Assembly (NCBI RefSeq): GCF_003014535.1
Contig: NZ_PYGD01000001.1
Coordinates: forward strand, 124,001 to 188,000
Source: Taibaiella chishuiensis
GTDB lineage: Bacteria > Bacteroidota > Bacteroidia > Chitinophagales > Chitinophagaceae
DNA length: 64,000 nucleotides
Direction: 5' to 3'
Position 1 is the stretch's first letter, and the number at the start of each line of letters is the position of its first letter. The notes below the pieces were generated by a model. The model saw only the letters and a program-made list of their open reading frames with translations. It ran no database searches and was not told the DNA's origin. Of the stretch, positions 8,676 through 18,008 are shown piece after piece. Both the position numbers and the translations under genes were made by a program.

Positions 8676-8740
8676 TGCTTTTGTTTTTTGTACAGAGATA
8701 TAACAAGGTAACAGGCACAAAGTTGGATAGTTCCCCAACA

Positions 8741-8770
8741 AAAAGGACCGGCTGTTGACCGGTCCTTTTA
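8741..8770 (-). terminator. Terminator of the RND efflux operon
   Basis: Perfect 11-bp stem AAAAGGACCGG / CCGGTCCTTTT with a 7-base loop, 18 bases after the RND pump stop codon, with T on the minus strand afterwards. Confidence 0.9.
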
Positions 8771-8787
8771 CCACTATTGCTAAAATA

Positions 8788-11700
8788 TTACTCCGGTACG
8801 ACCACCTCTACTTTAGGCGGCAGTAATTTATACACTACCGGCGTTACGATGCGCGACAGCAAGGTGGAACTGATGAGGCCACCGATCAGCACGATGGCCA
8901 GCGGGGCAATCAGTGGGTTGGTCGATATCGCGATGGGTATCAAACCACCGATGGCCGTAAGTGAAGTCAATACGATGGGCAGGAACCTGATCTCGCCCGC
9001 CTCGCGTATGGCCGTATCCAGGTCGCGGCCCTGCATCCGCAACTGGTTGGTAAAGTCGACCAGCAGGATGGTATTTTTAACCTCGATACCTGCCAATGCG
9101 ATCAACCCGATAATGGCTACGAAGGATAAAGAGTTGCCGGTAAGCCACAGTGCGATAGCGGCGCCCACGATACCCAGCGGTATTACCGACAGTACGATCA
9201 GCGTGCTTTTAAAGGTCTTGAACTCCAGGATCAGCACGGCAATAAAAAGGAACAAGGTAACGATGATAATGCTGCCGAAGCCGCCGAAGGAGTCCTGCCG
9301 CGATTCCACCTCGCCCCCCATACCGTACTTATAACCGGCAGGCATTTTCATCTTATCCATCTTCGCTATGGTCTCGTTGATGATACGGTCGGCCAGGAAA
9401 CCCTTTTTCACAAAGGCTTTTACGGCTACTACCCTTTGCTTCTCGTGGTGGTTAATGTTTACCGGCGACTGCTCCAGCTTCAGCGTAGCCAGCTGGTTCA
9501 GCGGCACCACACCGCCCTGCTGGTTGTTGACATAAAGATTATTGAGCACATCGAGATCGGGCCTGCCGGGCTTGCTGCGGGTTACTACAATGTTGTAATC
9601 GTTGCCATTGGCATCGTTATACTTGCCTACATCGAGACCGGCAATAGCCAGGCGCACCATACGGTCTATGTTTACGGTAGGCACGCCCAACATCTGCGCT
9701 TTCTCGCGGTTAATGGCAACGCGCATATCGCTCTTCAGGATGCTCATTGGGTTGTTTACATAGATTGTGCCCCCGATCTGCTTCAACAAGGTTTCGACCT
9801 GGCCGGCGATCTGCCGCAGGGTATCCATGTTTTCGCCATAGATGCGTACCTCTACCGGGGCAGTAATACCTGTACCCTGTTCAAAGTTTTTGAGCTCTAC
9901 TTTAGCGCCCGGGTAAGGCGTCCAGCGTTTCTGGTATTTTTCGATCAGGGCCAGTTTTTCGGCCGGTGTGGTGTGCTTGTCGAGCTGTACAAAGATCTGG
10001 GCATAGTCGGAGCGTTCGTTCTCCTGCATCTCGTTGTAATAGATACGCGGGTTGCCCTTGCCTATGTTGGCGGCATAATACTGTACGGCTTTTTCATGCT
10101 TCAGTTCGGCTTCGATCTGCTGTGTGATCTTATTGGTATAAGCCAGGTTGGACTGTGGCGGCGTATTGATATTGATCAGGAACTGTGGTTTTTCAGAAGC
10201 AGGGAACAGGCTAAAGCCAATTACCTGGAAAAGATAAACCGAACCCGCAAAGATCAGTACAGCGATGACCACGGTTTGCCAGGGATGCTTCAAAGCCCGC
10301 TCCAGTAAAGGCGCATAGCTTTTATGAATGCCTTTTTTAAGCCCGCGCATAAAGATATTGCCTTCGGGATTACCCACATGTTCCTTGAGCAAACGGCTCG
10401 AAAGGAAAGGGATAACGGTAAGCGATACCAGCATGGAGGCCAGTACGGAGAACATAACCGCCAGCGGCAGGCTGCGGATAAAGTCGCCCGAGCCCTCGGG
10501 CATAAAGGCGATAGGCAGGAAGGCGATGATGAGCATAGCCGTACAGCCCATTACCGCAAGACCGATCTGCCTTGTGGCCTTTAAGGTAGCCTCCATACGC
10601 GAATGTCCTTCGAGCATCCAGCGTTCTATATTTTCAACCACTACGATGCTATCATCTACCAGCAGGCCCAGCGCCACCACAAGGCCCACGATACTGAGCT
10701 GGTTAAGGTTGTAGCCGAAAAGATTGAGCAGGATAATACCAATGGCCAGCGACAACGGGATGGAGATCATTACGATCAACGCAGGCCGCGAGCCCAGGGG
10801 CAACAAGGTTACGGCGACCAGCAGGATAGCAATCAGGAAGTCTTTGCCCAGGCCGCTGAGCCTGCTGTTTACATTATCGGCCTGGTCGAAATGCGCCACG
10901 AAGTCGATGTTCTGCGGCTGGGTCTTTTTGAACTTTGCGATTACGGGTTGATAGCGTTCCTGCGCGCTGCTGATATTGGCGCCGTCTTTGAGGGCCGCGG
11001 TTACGAATACCGCGCGGTGACTGTTGAGGCGGGTACTGTACTTCTCGTCTTCATAACCATAGTATACCTTGGCGATATCGCGCAGCAGGATGTTCTTGCC
11101 ATTCATGGAGAAGACGATGGTCTGCTGAATCTCGTCGAGCGACTCGTAATTGCCGCTGGTCTTGATGTTGAAGGTTTTGTTGCCCGCATCGATACTACCG
11201 CCGGGTATATTGGCGATCTCGCTCTGCAGGTTGCCGATCACGGCAGTAACCGGTATATTCATCTGGGCCATCTTATCGAGGTCCAGCTCTACGCGTACCT
11301 GGCGGTCGGGCAGGCCGTGTATCTTCACGTTTTTCAGTTCGGGTATTTTCTCAAGGTCTTCCTGCAGATCTTCGGCATATTGCTTCAGGCGTTCGCGCGG
11401 TGCATTTTCCGAGATCAGGGCCATCTGCAGGATATTTACATCGGAGGGTTGCCACTTCTCTACCACGAGGCTATAGATCTCGCGGGGCAACTCGGCCTGC
11501 TTGCTGTTAACCAGGCGTACCACCTCCTGGTACTTGGCCTCTACATCGCTGCTGTATTTATAGTCTACGCGGATCACGGCAAAACCATCGCCGATCACGG
11601 TGCGCAACCTTTTTATATTTTCGAGCTGGTAAATTTCTTTTTCGAGCGGGTCTACCACCAGGTCTTCCATGTCTTTAGGACTGGCGCCGGGATAGATGGC

Positions 11701-11844
11701 CGTAACCGTGTACACAGGCGCATGCATCTCGGGGTCCTCGCTGCGGGGCATATTCAGTATAGTACTGATACCCAGTACCACGATCATGATCACGATAATG
11801 AGCGTGAACTGGTAATTCTTTACGGCGTAATCAGATATTTTCAT
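8788..11844 (-). CDS. RND efflux pump inner-membrane subunit (HAE-1/AcrB type)
   Basis: 1018 residues, typical for AcrB-like transporters, which pump drugs or lipids across the envelope using the proton gradient. The layout is one transmembrane helix (residues ~10-30), a periplasmic loop, helices 2-6 around residues 335-550, a second periplasmic loop, and helices 7-12 near the C-terminus. Proton-relay residues are present: the Asp pair in GLLVDDSIVVVENIER (TM4) and the Lys in LAGIEVKNTILLVDF (TM10). It ends an operon with the TolC-like and adaptor genes, 46 bases after the adaptor, giving a complete tripartite pump. The local TetR regulator is the likely controller. Substrate unknown. Confidence 0.95.
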   Translation of the reverse strand: MKISDYAVKNYQFTLIIVIMIVVLGISTILNMPRSEDPEMHAPVYTVTAIYPGASPKDMEDLVVDPLEKEIYQLENIKRLRTVIGDGFAVIRVDYKYSSDVEAKYQEVVRLVNSKQAELPREIYSLVVEKWQPSDVNILQMALISENAPRERLKQYAEDLQEDLEKIPELKNVKIHGLPDRQVRVELDLDKMAQMNIPVTAVIGNLQSEIANIPGGSIDAGNKTFNIKTSGNYESLDEIQQTIVFSMNGKNILLRDIAKVYYGYEDEKYSTRLNSHRAVFVTAALKDGANISSAQERYQPVIAKFKKTQPQNIDFVAHFDQADNVNSRLSGLGKDFLIAILLVAVTLLPLGSRPALIVMISIPLSLAIGIILLNLFGYNLNQLSIVGLVVALGLLVDDSIVVVENIERWMLEGHSRMEATLKATRQIGLAVMGCTAMLIIAFLPIAFMPEGSGDFIRSLPLAVMFSVLASMLVSLTVIPFLSSRLLKEHVGNPEGNIFMRGLKKGIHKSYAPLLERALKHPWQTVVIAVLIFAGSVYLFQVIGFSLFPASEKPQFLININTPPQSNLAYTNKITQQIEAELKHEKAVQYYAANIGKGNPRIYYNEMQENERSDYAQIFVQLDKHTTPAEKLALIEKYQKRWTPYPGAKVELKNFEQGTGITAPVEVRIYGENMDTLRQIAGQVETLLKQIGGTIYVNNPMSILKSDMRVAINREKAQMLGVPTVNIDRMVRLAIAGLDVGKYNDANGNDYNIVVTRSKPGRPDLDVLNNLYVNNQQGGVVPLNQLATLKLEQSPVNINHHEKQRVVAVKAFVKKGFLADRIINETIAKMDKMKMPAGYKYGMGGEVESRQDSFGGFGSIIIVTLFLFIAVLILEFKTFKSTLIVLSVIPLGIVGAAIALWLTGNSLSFVAIIGLIALAGIEVKNTILLVDFTNQLRMQGRDLDTAIREAGEIRFLPIVLTSLTAIGGLIPIAISTNPLIAPLAIVLIGGLISSTLLSRIVTPVVYKLLPPKVEVVVPE

Positions 11845-11890
11845 GGACAGCTGTTTTTATTGCTGAATGTTTGCTTTCGGGATAAGGCGA

Positions 11891-12958
11891 TCAGGGTATT
11901 ACTTTAATGCGGCTTTTATCGTTGAGGTAAGCACTGCCTGAAATGATGAGCGACTGCGCATCTTCGAGCCCCTGCTGTATCCAGATGCGGTCTTTGTCCA
12001 TACCGGCAATGGTCACCTTTATCTTTTGGGCCGTTTTGTTATCATTGGTTACGAATACATAACCGGTACTGCCATCGCCATCCAGCAGCGCATCGTAAGG
12101 TATGGCCCAGGCCGAGCCTGTAGTAGCGGTAGCTGCTGCAGCGCCCGTGCTGATTACGGCACGACCGTACATACCGCTGGCCACGGGCATGCCCTCGCCG
12201 GCATCGAGTTTGATATCGATAGCAAATGCGCCGGTATAGGGGTCTACACTTTCGGCACGGCGGAATACGATGCCTTTGTATGACTTGCCCGACACGGATT
12301 CTGAACTGACCACAGCCTTGTCGTTGACCCGGATGGCCGCCCAGTCGCGGTCGCTGACACCGATACGCAGGAACCAGGCGCCACTGCCCGCGCCGTTGGT
12401 TTGTAATACCGGTGTACCGGGACCAGCCACCTGGCCTTCATTGGCCAGTTTACGCAATACATAACCGGCACGGGGCGCCCTGATCTCAGAGTAACTGCGA
12501 TTAAACTGTGCGGCCGATAACTGTTGCCGCGCCAGGTCCAGCGCCGTTTTGCTGTTTTGTAGTTGTTCGAGCGAAGCCACGCTATCCTGGTACAGGTTGC
12601 CGGTACGCTGGTGGTCGCGCTGGGCCTTTTCGAAGCCGGCCTTTGCCTGGCCTACCTGCGCATCGATCTCGGTAAGATTGAGCGTGGCCAGCAATTGCCC
12701 GGGCTTGATAGCATCGCCTTCTTTAACGAGTATCTTGTTGATAATACCGCCCGTCTTAAAGGACAGGTACACTTCATCGTCGGTGGTAAAGCGGCCCGAA
12801 GCCGTTACAGTACTGGCTGCCGTCGATTTATTGAGGGGCAACAGTTTTACCGGGATTACATCGGCAGTCGTAGTGGCAGGTTCTTCTTTTTTACCGCCGC
12901 AGGCCGCCAGCGTGATGGTGATGGCTGCGATCAGGGGTAAAATTTTTATGTATTGCAT
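11891..12958 (-). CDS. RND efflux periplasmic adaptor (MFP/HlyD family) lipoprotein
   Basis: 355 residues. An N-terminal lipoprotein signal ends in LAACGGKKEE, so Cys20 would be lipidated and anchor the adaptor. Family features: the biotinyl-lipoyl half motif GDAIKPGQLLATLN, a helical hairpin (FEKAQRDHQRTGNLYQDSVA), the returning lipoyl strand (APRAGYVLRKLANEGQVAG), then beta-barrel and membrane-proximal domains. It joins the RND pump to the outer-membrane channel. It lies 44 bases after the TolC-like gene and 46 bases before the pump gene, consistent with one transcript. Confidence 0.94.
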   Translation of the reverse strand: MQYIKILPLIAAITITLAACGGKKEEPATTTADVIPVKLLPLNKSTAASTVTASGRFTTDDEVYLSFKTGGIINKILVKEGDAIKPGQLLATLNLTEIDAQVGQAKAGFEKAQRDHQRTGNLYQDSVASLEQLQNSKTALDLARQQLSAAQFNRSYSEIRAPRAGYVLRKLANEGQVAGPGTPVLQTNGAGSGAWFLRIGVSDRDWAAIRVNDKAVVSSESVSGKSYKGIVFRRAESVDPYTGAFAIDIKLDAGEGMPVASGMYGRAVISTGAAAATATTGSAWAIPYDALLDGDGSTGYVFVTNDNKTAQKIKVTIAGMDKDRIWIQQGLEDAQSLIISGSAYLNDKSRIKVIP

Positions 12959-13002
12959 AAGCTATAGTTTATACCTGGGTCATTAGTATATAGAGGAAGA
13001 AA

Positions 13003-14361
13003 TTAAAGGGGATAAGCAGCCTGGCTGCGTTCGAGGGCCGCCAGCGCGATCCAGATATCGGTGCGGGCTACGGCAAGCTGCAAGCGTGCGCCGGTAAGCT
13101 GGTTTTGGGCATCGAGCAGTTCGATATACAACAACTGTCCTTCTTTGTACACTTTGAACTGGTCGTTGTAATAACGCTCCGAAAGGCTGGCCTGGACCTG
13201 GGCATTATTGTAATTGGTCATGGCCGTATTGAGGTTATTGCGGGCCTGCGCCTGTTGCAGTTTAAGCGCCAGTTCGGTCTGGTCCAGCTGGGCTTGTGCT
13301 TGTTTCAGTTCGGCATCGGCCTGGCGTATTTTGGTATTGTTGCGGCCACCGGCAAAGAGGTCCCATTGCAAGCTGATACCACCGAAGTAATACAGCGTCT
13401 TACTGTCTACTTTAAAATTGAACGCCTGTGAACCCAGGTCCAGGAAGGCATTCAGCTTGGGTATACGGTTGCTTTGCTGCATATCTTTCTGCAGGGAGAA
13501 GGCCTGTTGCGCGGCTTTGATCTGCAACAGTTCTTCGCGCTGACCAACCCCTTCAAAGCTGGCCGGGGGCTGTGCCGACAGGGCTGTCGTGTCCAGTTCG
13601 ATATCAGCCAGCAGGTCGCGGTTTAGCAGGAAGTTGAAGTACTGTTTGGCGTTCTTCACATTGTTCTGCTGTTCGTTGATCAGGGCTTCCGTCTTCTGGC
13701 CTTCGGCCTGGGCGCGGGTTAGCGCCGTGGCATTGCGCGAACCGTTGCGGTACAGGCTTTCGTTTACCCGTATGTTTTCGCGCACCAATGCCTGGGCCGC
13801 CTGGTAGATGGCTACCGCCTGCGTGGCCTGGTAGTAGCGGAAGTAAGCGGTTTTGATATCTTTTACCAGCTCCCTTTTATATACATTGATGGTTGCCTGC
13901 TGCCGGCTGATCAGCTCCTTACGGATCTGCTTGTTGTAACCGATCTCCATATTGACCAGCGGTAAGGTAGTATGCAGTTTGGCATCGTAAAAGTTACTGG
14001 GGTTAAGCAGTACGCTCTCGTTGCTGATCTGTGGGAAACGGTTGCTGGCCGTAAGCTGGTTGAGGGTGCTGTACACGGGATTCATGAGGTCGCCGATAGG
14101 CAGGTCGATGGTACGGCCGCCATCGGCCAGGGTGTAGTTGGCATTGAAGCTAACATTGGGCAGGTAGTAGGACCGGGCTTCCTGCAAGGCATACACGGCT
14201 TTATCAAGATTGAGCCACTCCTGCTTCAGGCCCTGGTTGCCGGCAAAGGCATCGCGAATGTACCCGTCCAGTACGGGTTGTGCCCCTGCTCCCGCCGAAA
14301 GGCTTAGTAAAGCGCCAAGGATCAGTTTTCTTTTTATAAATACTGTAAACATAATGAACAA
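13003..14361 (-). CDS. TolC-family outer-membrane efflux channel
   Basis: 452 residues with an N-terminal signal segment (IKRKLILGALLSLSAGAGAQ) and two long heptad-like helical repeats typical of OEP/TolC, for example ELKQAQAQLDQTELALKLQQ. It forms the trimeric outer-membrane duct of the pump and is first in its operon, ahead of the adaptor and pump genes. ATG codons at 14361 and 14352 are both possible. Both overlap a copy of the TetR operator, so the leader must be very short or the promoter must lie further upstream than in tetR. Family call secure; exact start uncertain. Confidence 0.93.
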   Translation of the reverse strand: MFIMFTVFIKRKLILGALLSLSAGAGAQPVLDGYIRDAFAGNQGLKQEWLNLDKAVYALQEARSYYLPNVSFNANYTLADGGRTIDLPIGDLMNPVYSTLNQLTASNRFPQISNESVLLNPSNFYDAKLHTTLPLVNMEIGYNKQIRKELISRQQATINVYKRELVKDIKTAYFRYYQATQAVAIYQAAQALVRENIRVNESLYRNGSRNATALTRAQAEGQKTEALINEQQNNVKNAKQYFNFLLNRDLLADIELDTTALSAQPPASFEGVGQREELLQIKAAQQAFSLQKDMQQSNRIPKLNAFLDLGSQAFNFKVDSKTLYYFGGISLQWDLFAGGRNNTKIRQADAELKQAQAQLDQTELALKLQQAQARNNLNTAMTNYNNAQVQASLSERYYNDQFKVYKEGQLLYIELLDAQNQLTGARLQLAVARTDIWIALAALERSQAAYPL

Positions 14362-14370
14362 TGTTTAGTA
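14352..14370 (-). promoter_or_regulatory. Second TetR operator, at the tolC start
   Basis: TAATGAACAATGTTTAGTA matches the tetR operator at 16 of 19 positions and keeps the dyad TGAACA-n-TGTTTA. It overlaps the candidate tolC start codons. A TTTG lies upstream and a TATGTTTA follows directly, imitating the layout in front of tetR. Confidence 0.7.
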
Positions 14371-14393
14371 AACAGGCAAAATTTTTTTAAAAC

Positions 14394-14411
14394 GTCCCCC
14401 GCAGGGGACTG
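14394..14411 (-). terminator. Terminator between tetR and tolC
   Basis: GTCCCC / GGGGAC hairpin immediately after the tetR stop, followed on the minus strand by TTTT and an A/T run. It suggests tetR is terminated separately from the pump operon. Confidence 0.65.
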
Positions 14412-14412
14412 G

Positions 14413-15027
14413 TTATTGACGGATCATACGGAGAAACTCCTGTACTATATGTTGTACCATAGGCTCTACCGCCACCTCCTCGTTTTGTATTATTTTTAAA
14501 CGGCAGCACAGGTTCAGCGACAAAATGCCGTGGCCCATAGCCCATACCGATAAGGCAGCCGTTGGCACATCCTTATAGCGCAGCAAGCCTTTGTCCATAC
14601 AGCCCTGCACACAATTGATCAGGAAGTCGAAGGCCGACTGGCCGTTGGCCCAGTACTCGTCTTCGTCGATCACGTTCATCGGTGCTTTGTTGATGAACAT
14701 CAGCGTGTAGAGTTCGGGCTGCTCGATACCGAACCGCACATAGGTTTCGCAAAGCTGCTCCAGGCGCTTCCAGGGGCTTTTACTCACCACCCTCTGTTCG
14801 AACAGGTCCAGCAATTGTTTGAAGGCTTCGCCCTGCACATCATAGAGCAGTTCGTCCTTGTCTTTATAATACAGGTAAATAGTGGCCGGGCTGTATTCGA
14901 TCTTATCGGCGATATTACGGATCGAGGTTTTCTCATAACCTTCCTCTATAAACATAGCCAATGAAGCGTCGATAATACGCTGGCGCATCTCCTGCCGCTC
15001 TCTTTCTTTTCGCTCTGATATTCCCAT
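14413..15027 (-). CDS. TetR/AcrR-family repressor of the efflux operon
   Basis: 204 residues from the ATG at 15027. A longer frame starts at 15054, but that lies inside the promoter -7 box and operator, so it is unlikely. The N-terminal helix-turn-helix is typical (ASLAMFIEEGYEKTSIRNIA, then YSPATIYLYYKDKDELLYDV). The C-terminal ~140 residues form the variable ligand-binding part. It sits just upstream of the pump genes on the same strand. Matching palindromes lie in its own promoter and at tolC, so autoregulation and pump repression relieved by a ligand are likely. The ligand is unknown. Confidence 0.93.
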   Translation of the reverse strand: MGISERKERERQEMRQRIIDASLAMFIEEGYEKTSIRNIADKIEYSPATIYLYYKDKDELLYDVQGEAFKQLLDLFEQRVVSKSPWKRLEQLCETYVRFGIEQPELYTLMFINKAPMNVIDEDEYWANGQSAFDFLINCVQGCMDKGLLRYKDVPTAALSVWAMGHGILSLNLCCRLKIIQNEEVAVEPMVQHIVQEFLRMIRQ

Positions 15028-15038
15028 AGTATACACTG

Positions 15039-15071
15039 CAAATTTACTGAACACTGTTCAGTATTTCCAAA
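15039..15071 (-). promoter_or_regulatory. tetR promoter
   Basis: On the minus strand, TTTG (15071-15068) and TAAATTTG (15046-15039) are 21 bases apart, a near-perfect Bacteroidota promoter. The TetR palindrome fills the spacer. Confidence 0.75.
15045..15063 (-). promoter_or_regulatory. TetR operator in the tetR promoter
   Basis: TACTGAACACTGTTCAGTA is a perfect 19-bp palindrome around one central base. It lies between the -33 and -7 boxes and shares the first TA of the -7 box, so bound repressor would block RNA polymerase. Confidence 0.85.
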
Positions 15072-15111
15072 TTAATTGCTGCATTTATTTTTTGCCCCGG
15101 CTTTTTGATAC

Positions 15112-15143
15112 AAAAAATGCCGGACCAGGTCCGGCATTTTTTT
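15112..15143 (-). terminator. Terminator of the glycan operon
   Basis: Perfect ATGCCGGACC / GGTCCGGCAT stem flanked by A and T runs, 18 bases after the stop of the GT39-TPR gene. It ends the four-gene minus-strand unit. Confidence 0.92.
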
Positions 15144-15161
15144 AGCGTAGGTTGCTGCGGG

Positions 15162-17270
15162 TTAACGGGCACCTGCCTGTTGTGCCGCAGCTGCGTATTT
15201 CTGTGCGGTAGCCATATCGCCCTGTTGCTGGTAAATGTAGGCCAGGGCCATATAAGCCTGTGGCGCAATATTGCCATCGAGTGCTAATGCTTTATTGAGG
15301 TTATCGATCGCCATCGGGTAGTTTTTCAACCCGGCATAGGCTTGTCCCAGGCCCAGCCAGCCTTCGCCCATCAGCGGATAGTCCTGGGTCATTTTTCCAA
15401 ATACCTGCAGCGCCTTATTGAAGTCGCCGATTTGCATATATACACCACCCGCAGTACTTGCATTTTCGAGATCGAGCGACGAGATCGCGTAAGCCTTACC
15501 GATAGCCTCCGCTGCGCCGGCCTTGTTGCCGGTCTGGAAATAAGTAATCGCCAGGTTGCGCCAGTTTTCCACGTCTTTGGGATATTGTTGAACCGCCTTT
15601 ACAAGCAGGGGCAGGGCTACCGTATCCTGGCCCGCCTTCAGGGCCTCGAAGGCCTTCAGGCCTTTCCGTTCGGGATCATTCTGCAGCACGGTGGTCAACG
15701 GCACGCCATCGGCCGACTCGATATGGATCGGGTTGTCGCCGGGGAAATAGCCATTCTGCAACTGTTCTTTATCCAGGAAGCGGCTCATAAATACGCCATA
15801 GTCCCAATTACTCTGGTTACGCTGGTAATACCGTACATAAACGAATTTAAAGGGTACCGGCGATATCTTCTGGTATTCGATAAAAAGCGCGGGCGCATTG
15901 GAAGCAATGATTATAGAATCGCCGGGCTTCCTGCCTGCCGCATCTTTTTTCAGCTTGTTTTCTACCAGCCAGTTCAGGGCGCCTTTCATAGAATTGAAGT
16001 AGTAATCGGTTTCGTACTCGCCGTACGCGCCCTTAATACCACCGGCCAGTTCGTTGAAGTAAACATATTCGTTGGGATAATTGGCAAACATAAACCGGGC
16101 GGGCAATGCAACCAGTACCAGCGTAACACCGGCAACGGCGTATTGTATCGCCTTTTTACCCGCAAACAGCTGCAGCAGGTAATCGTAAAACAGCGCTGCA
16201 AGTATAACGAACAAAGGCAGTACGAACAGGATATGACGCATACCGTCGTATACCACCGATTTCTTATAAATGATATATACTATGGGGAACAGCGCTGCGA
16301 AAGCCAGTAACAGGTAATACGTATGCTTGCTTGTTTTGGTCCACTTGAACAACAGGACCAGCGCCCCGATAAAGCCAATGAGAATATACAGCGGCATACC
16401 GATGCTGATCCAGCGGGGCAGGTATCCCGGGGGAATCTCCGTAGTCCGGATCTTCATACCCTCGTACAGTGTGCTTACATTAAGCGGATACGCACTCATT
16501 ACCTTAACGGCATCTATAGGGTGACTGATCACGTCTTCGAGGGCATAAGGCCACCAGATACAGGCGCCGAGCCAGCCGATAATACCGGCTACTACCAGAT
16601 GTTTGATAGACCCGGTAAATACCTTCGTGCCAAACTTTTTGGTACGCCATAGTTCTATAAGCCAGAAAAGGCCCAGATAGGCGATAACCAATATCCCACC
16701 CACACGCACACTGATCGCCAGGGCAATGGAAAGACCGAGTAATATAGTTGTTTTCCAGGAAGGGGTTTCCAGGTTTTTCAGCCATTTAACGATGCAGAGC
16801 AAGGCCGCCAGGTAACCCGTAGCGAAAGGAATGTCTTTGGGGTTATTGAACATTTCGCCGAAAATACGCGGCGTAAATACCATAAAGATCACCGTAATGA
16901 TAGCGGCACGCCAACCGGCGAACTCCCTGGCCAGCAAACCTGCAAAAACAATACCCGCAAAACCGAAAATCATATTCCAGTAGTGGCGCAACAGGAACTC
17001 ATCTTTAGGATGAAAGATATCGATCAGCATGGCGGCAAACCCATCGAAGAAACCACCGTACATCGCCTGGGTATTTTCGAGATAGGTACCACTTACCGCA
17101 GTTTTATCGGCACCGAAGGTCTTAAGGTAGTTCCATACGGAGGTACCGTATTTCCACTGGGTTACTTCATCGCCCGTAATCCCGTATTGCGGTACCATAA
17201 ACAACATGACCACAAAAATGAGGGCGAGCAGGCCCCAGAAAATTTTTGGCAGATTTTTTTGATCCATCAT
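15162..17270 (-). CDS. GT39-type membrane glycosyltransferase with TPR C-terminus
   Basis: 702 residues. The first ~430 residues carry about ten transmembrane helices, with the early periplasmic GDEVTQWKYG segment matching the acidic motif of PMT/ArnT-like (GT39/GT83) transferases that use polyprenyl-phosphate sugars. A soluble region follows. The last ~170 residues hold tetratricopeptide repeats (YPKDVENWRNLAITYFQTGN, EGWLGLGQAYAGLKNYPMAI, PQAYMALAYIYQQQGDMATA), likely for protein contacts in the periplasm. It is last in the operon after a GT2 enzyme that could make its lipid-linked sugar donor. Acceptor unknown. Confidence 0.85.
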   Translation of the reverse strand: MMDQKNLPKIFWGLLALIFVVMLFMVPQYGITGDEVTQWKYGTSVWNYLKTFGADKTAVSGTYLENTQAMYGGFFDGFAAMLIDIFHPKDEFLLRHYWNMIFGFAGIVFAGLLAREFAGWRAAIITVIFMVFTPRIFGEMFNNPKDIPFATGYLAALLCIVKWLKNLETPSWKTTILLGLSIALAISVRVGGILVIAYLGLFWLIELWRTKKFGTKVFTGSIKHLVVAGIIGWLGACIWWPYALEDVISHPIDAVKVMSAYPLNVSTLYEGMKIRTTEIPPGYLPRWISIGMPLYILIGFIGALVLLFKWTKTSKHTYYLLLAFAALFPIVYIIYKKSVVYDGMRHILFVLPLFVILAALFYDYLLQLFAGKKAIQYAVAGVTLVLVALPARFMFANYPNEYVYFNELAGGIKGAYGEYETDYYFNSMKGALNWLVENKLKKDAAGRKPGDSIIIASNAPALFIEYQKISPVPFKFVYVRYYQRNQSNWDYGVFMSRFLDKEQLQNGYFPGDNPIHIESADGVPLTTVLQNDPERKGLKAFEALKAGQDTVALPLLVKAVQQYPKDVENWRNLAITYFQTGNKAGAAEAIGKAYAISSLDLENASTAGGVYMQIGDFNKALQVFGKMTQDYPLMGEGWLGLGQAYAGLKNYPMAIDNLNKALALDGNIAPQAYMALAYIYQQQGDMATAQKYAAAAQQAGAR

Positions 17271-17291
17271 AATTAAAAAGCAATTCCCGTT

Positions 17292-17951
17292 TTAGACCTT
17301 GGCCATATACAACCAGTCGCCGTCTATCTTACGGCACTCATAGCTGGGTAACTGGAACAGGCTGGATACGGAGTATTCGTTAGGAAAGAAATGAATATGC
17401 AGGTCGAGGGTATAAAAGTAATAACGCTGGCAGGGGGTTGCGATGATGATCTGTTTCCTGGCTACCCTTTTCATCTCTTCGATGGCTTTGGGCAGGTTTT
17501 TAAGATGCTCGATCGTATGCTGGCAGGTAACGATATCGAAAGACTTATCGGGAAAGGGCAGGGCTTCAACATTGCCCCGGCAATAGGTGGCGCGCTTCAT
17601 AGGTACATCATCGAAAAAGTCGACACCGGTAAGCTCCAGCCCCGGGAAACGGTCGGCAACCAGGTCGAGCCAGTAACCACGGCCACAGCCGACATCGAGC
17701 ATATTCGTCGCACCCGGATCCAGGTTTTCCAGGATATGATCGATTGTAGCCTGGTTCGTATCCGTAGGCCGGTCTTTAGACAGGTTGGAGGTGGTCCTGT
17801 AAATATCAGCGAACTCTTCGTCCGTCATGGTGCTGACATTTTTCTTGAAGTTCATCACTTTATCCAGATTACTATTCTTGAACCATATCTTAAAAAAAGG
17901 ATACATAAACCAACGGCTATCCCTGATAACCGGCGGGATGCATTCATCCAT
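17292..17951 (-). CDS. Class I SAM-dependent methyltransferase
   Basis: 219 residues from the ATG at 17951; a start 12 codons upstream is possible. The SAM-binding motif I is MLDVGCGRGYW, followed by GVDFFDD, GNVEALPFPDKSFDIVTCQHTIEHL (motifs II-III shown in two parts) and RVARKQIIIATPC, a Methyltransf_11 layout. The ~85 residues ahead of motif I look helical. No membrane segment. It lies between the GT2 and GT39 genes in the glycan operon, so methylation of a sugar or lipid-linked intermediate is the likeliest role. Substrate is not predictable from sequence. Confidence 0.88.
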   Translation of the reverse strand: MDECIPPVIRDSRWFMYPFFKIWFKNSNLDKVMNFKKNVSTMTDEEFADIYRTTSNLSKDRPTDTNQATIDHILENLDPGATNMLDVGCGRGYWLDLVADRFPGLELTGVDFFDDVPMKRATYCRGNVEALPFPDKSFDIVTCQHTIEHLKNLPKAIEEMKRVARKQIIIATPCQRYYFYTLDLHIHFFPNEYSVSSLFQLPSYECRKIDGDWLYMAKV

Positions 17952-18008
17952 TATGAAGCGTATCTTATTGGTTGTACTCCTTTTCATTTGTTGTATAAGA
18001 ACAGGAAC

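Noticed and set aside
10603-11907. 434-codon plus-strand frame opposite the RND pump
   Set aside because: Antisense shadow of a highly conserved gene; its composition mirrors the pump codons.
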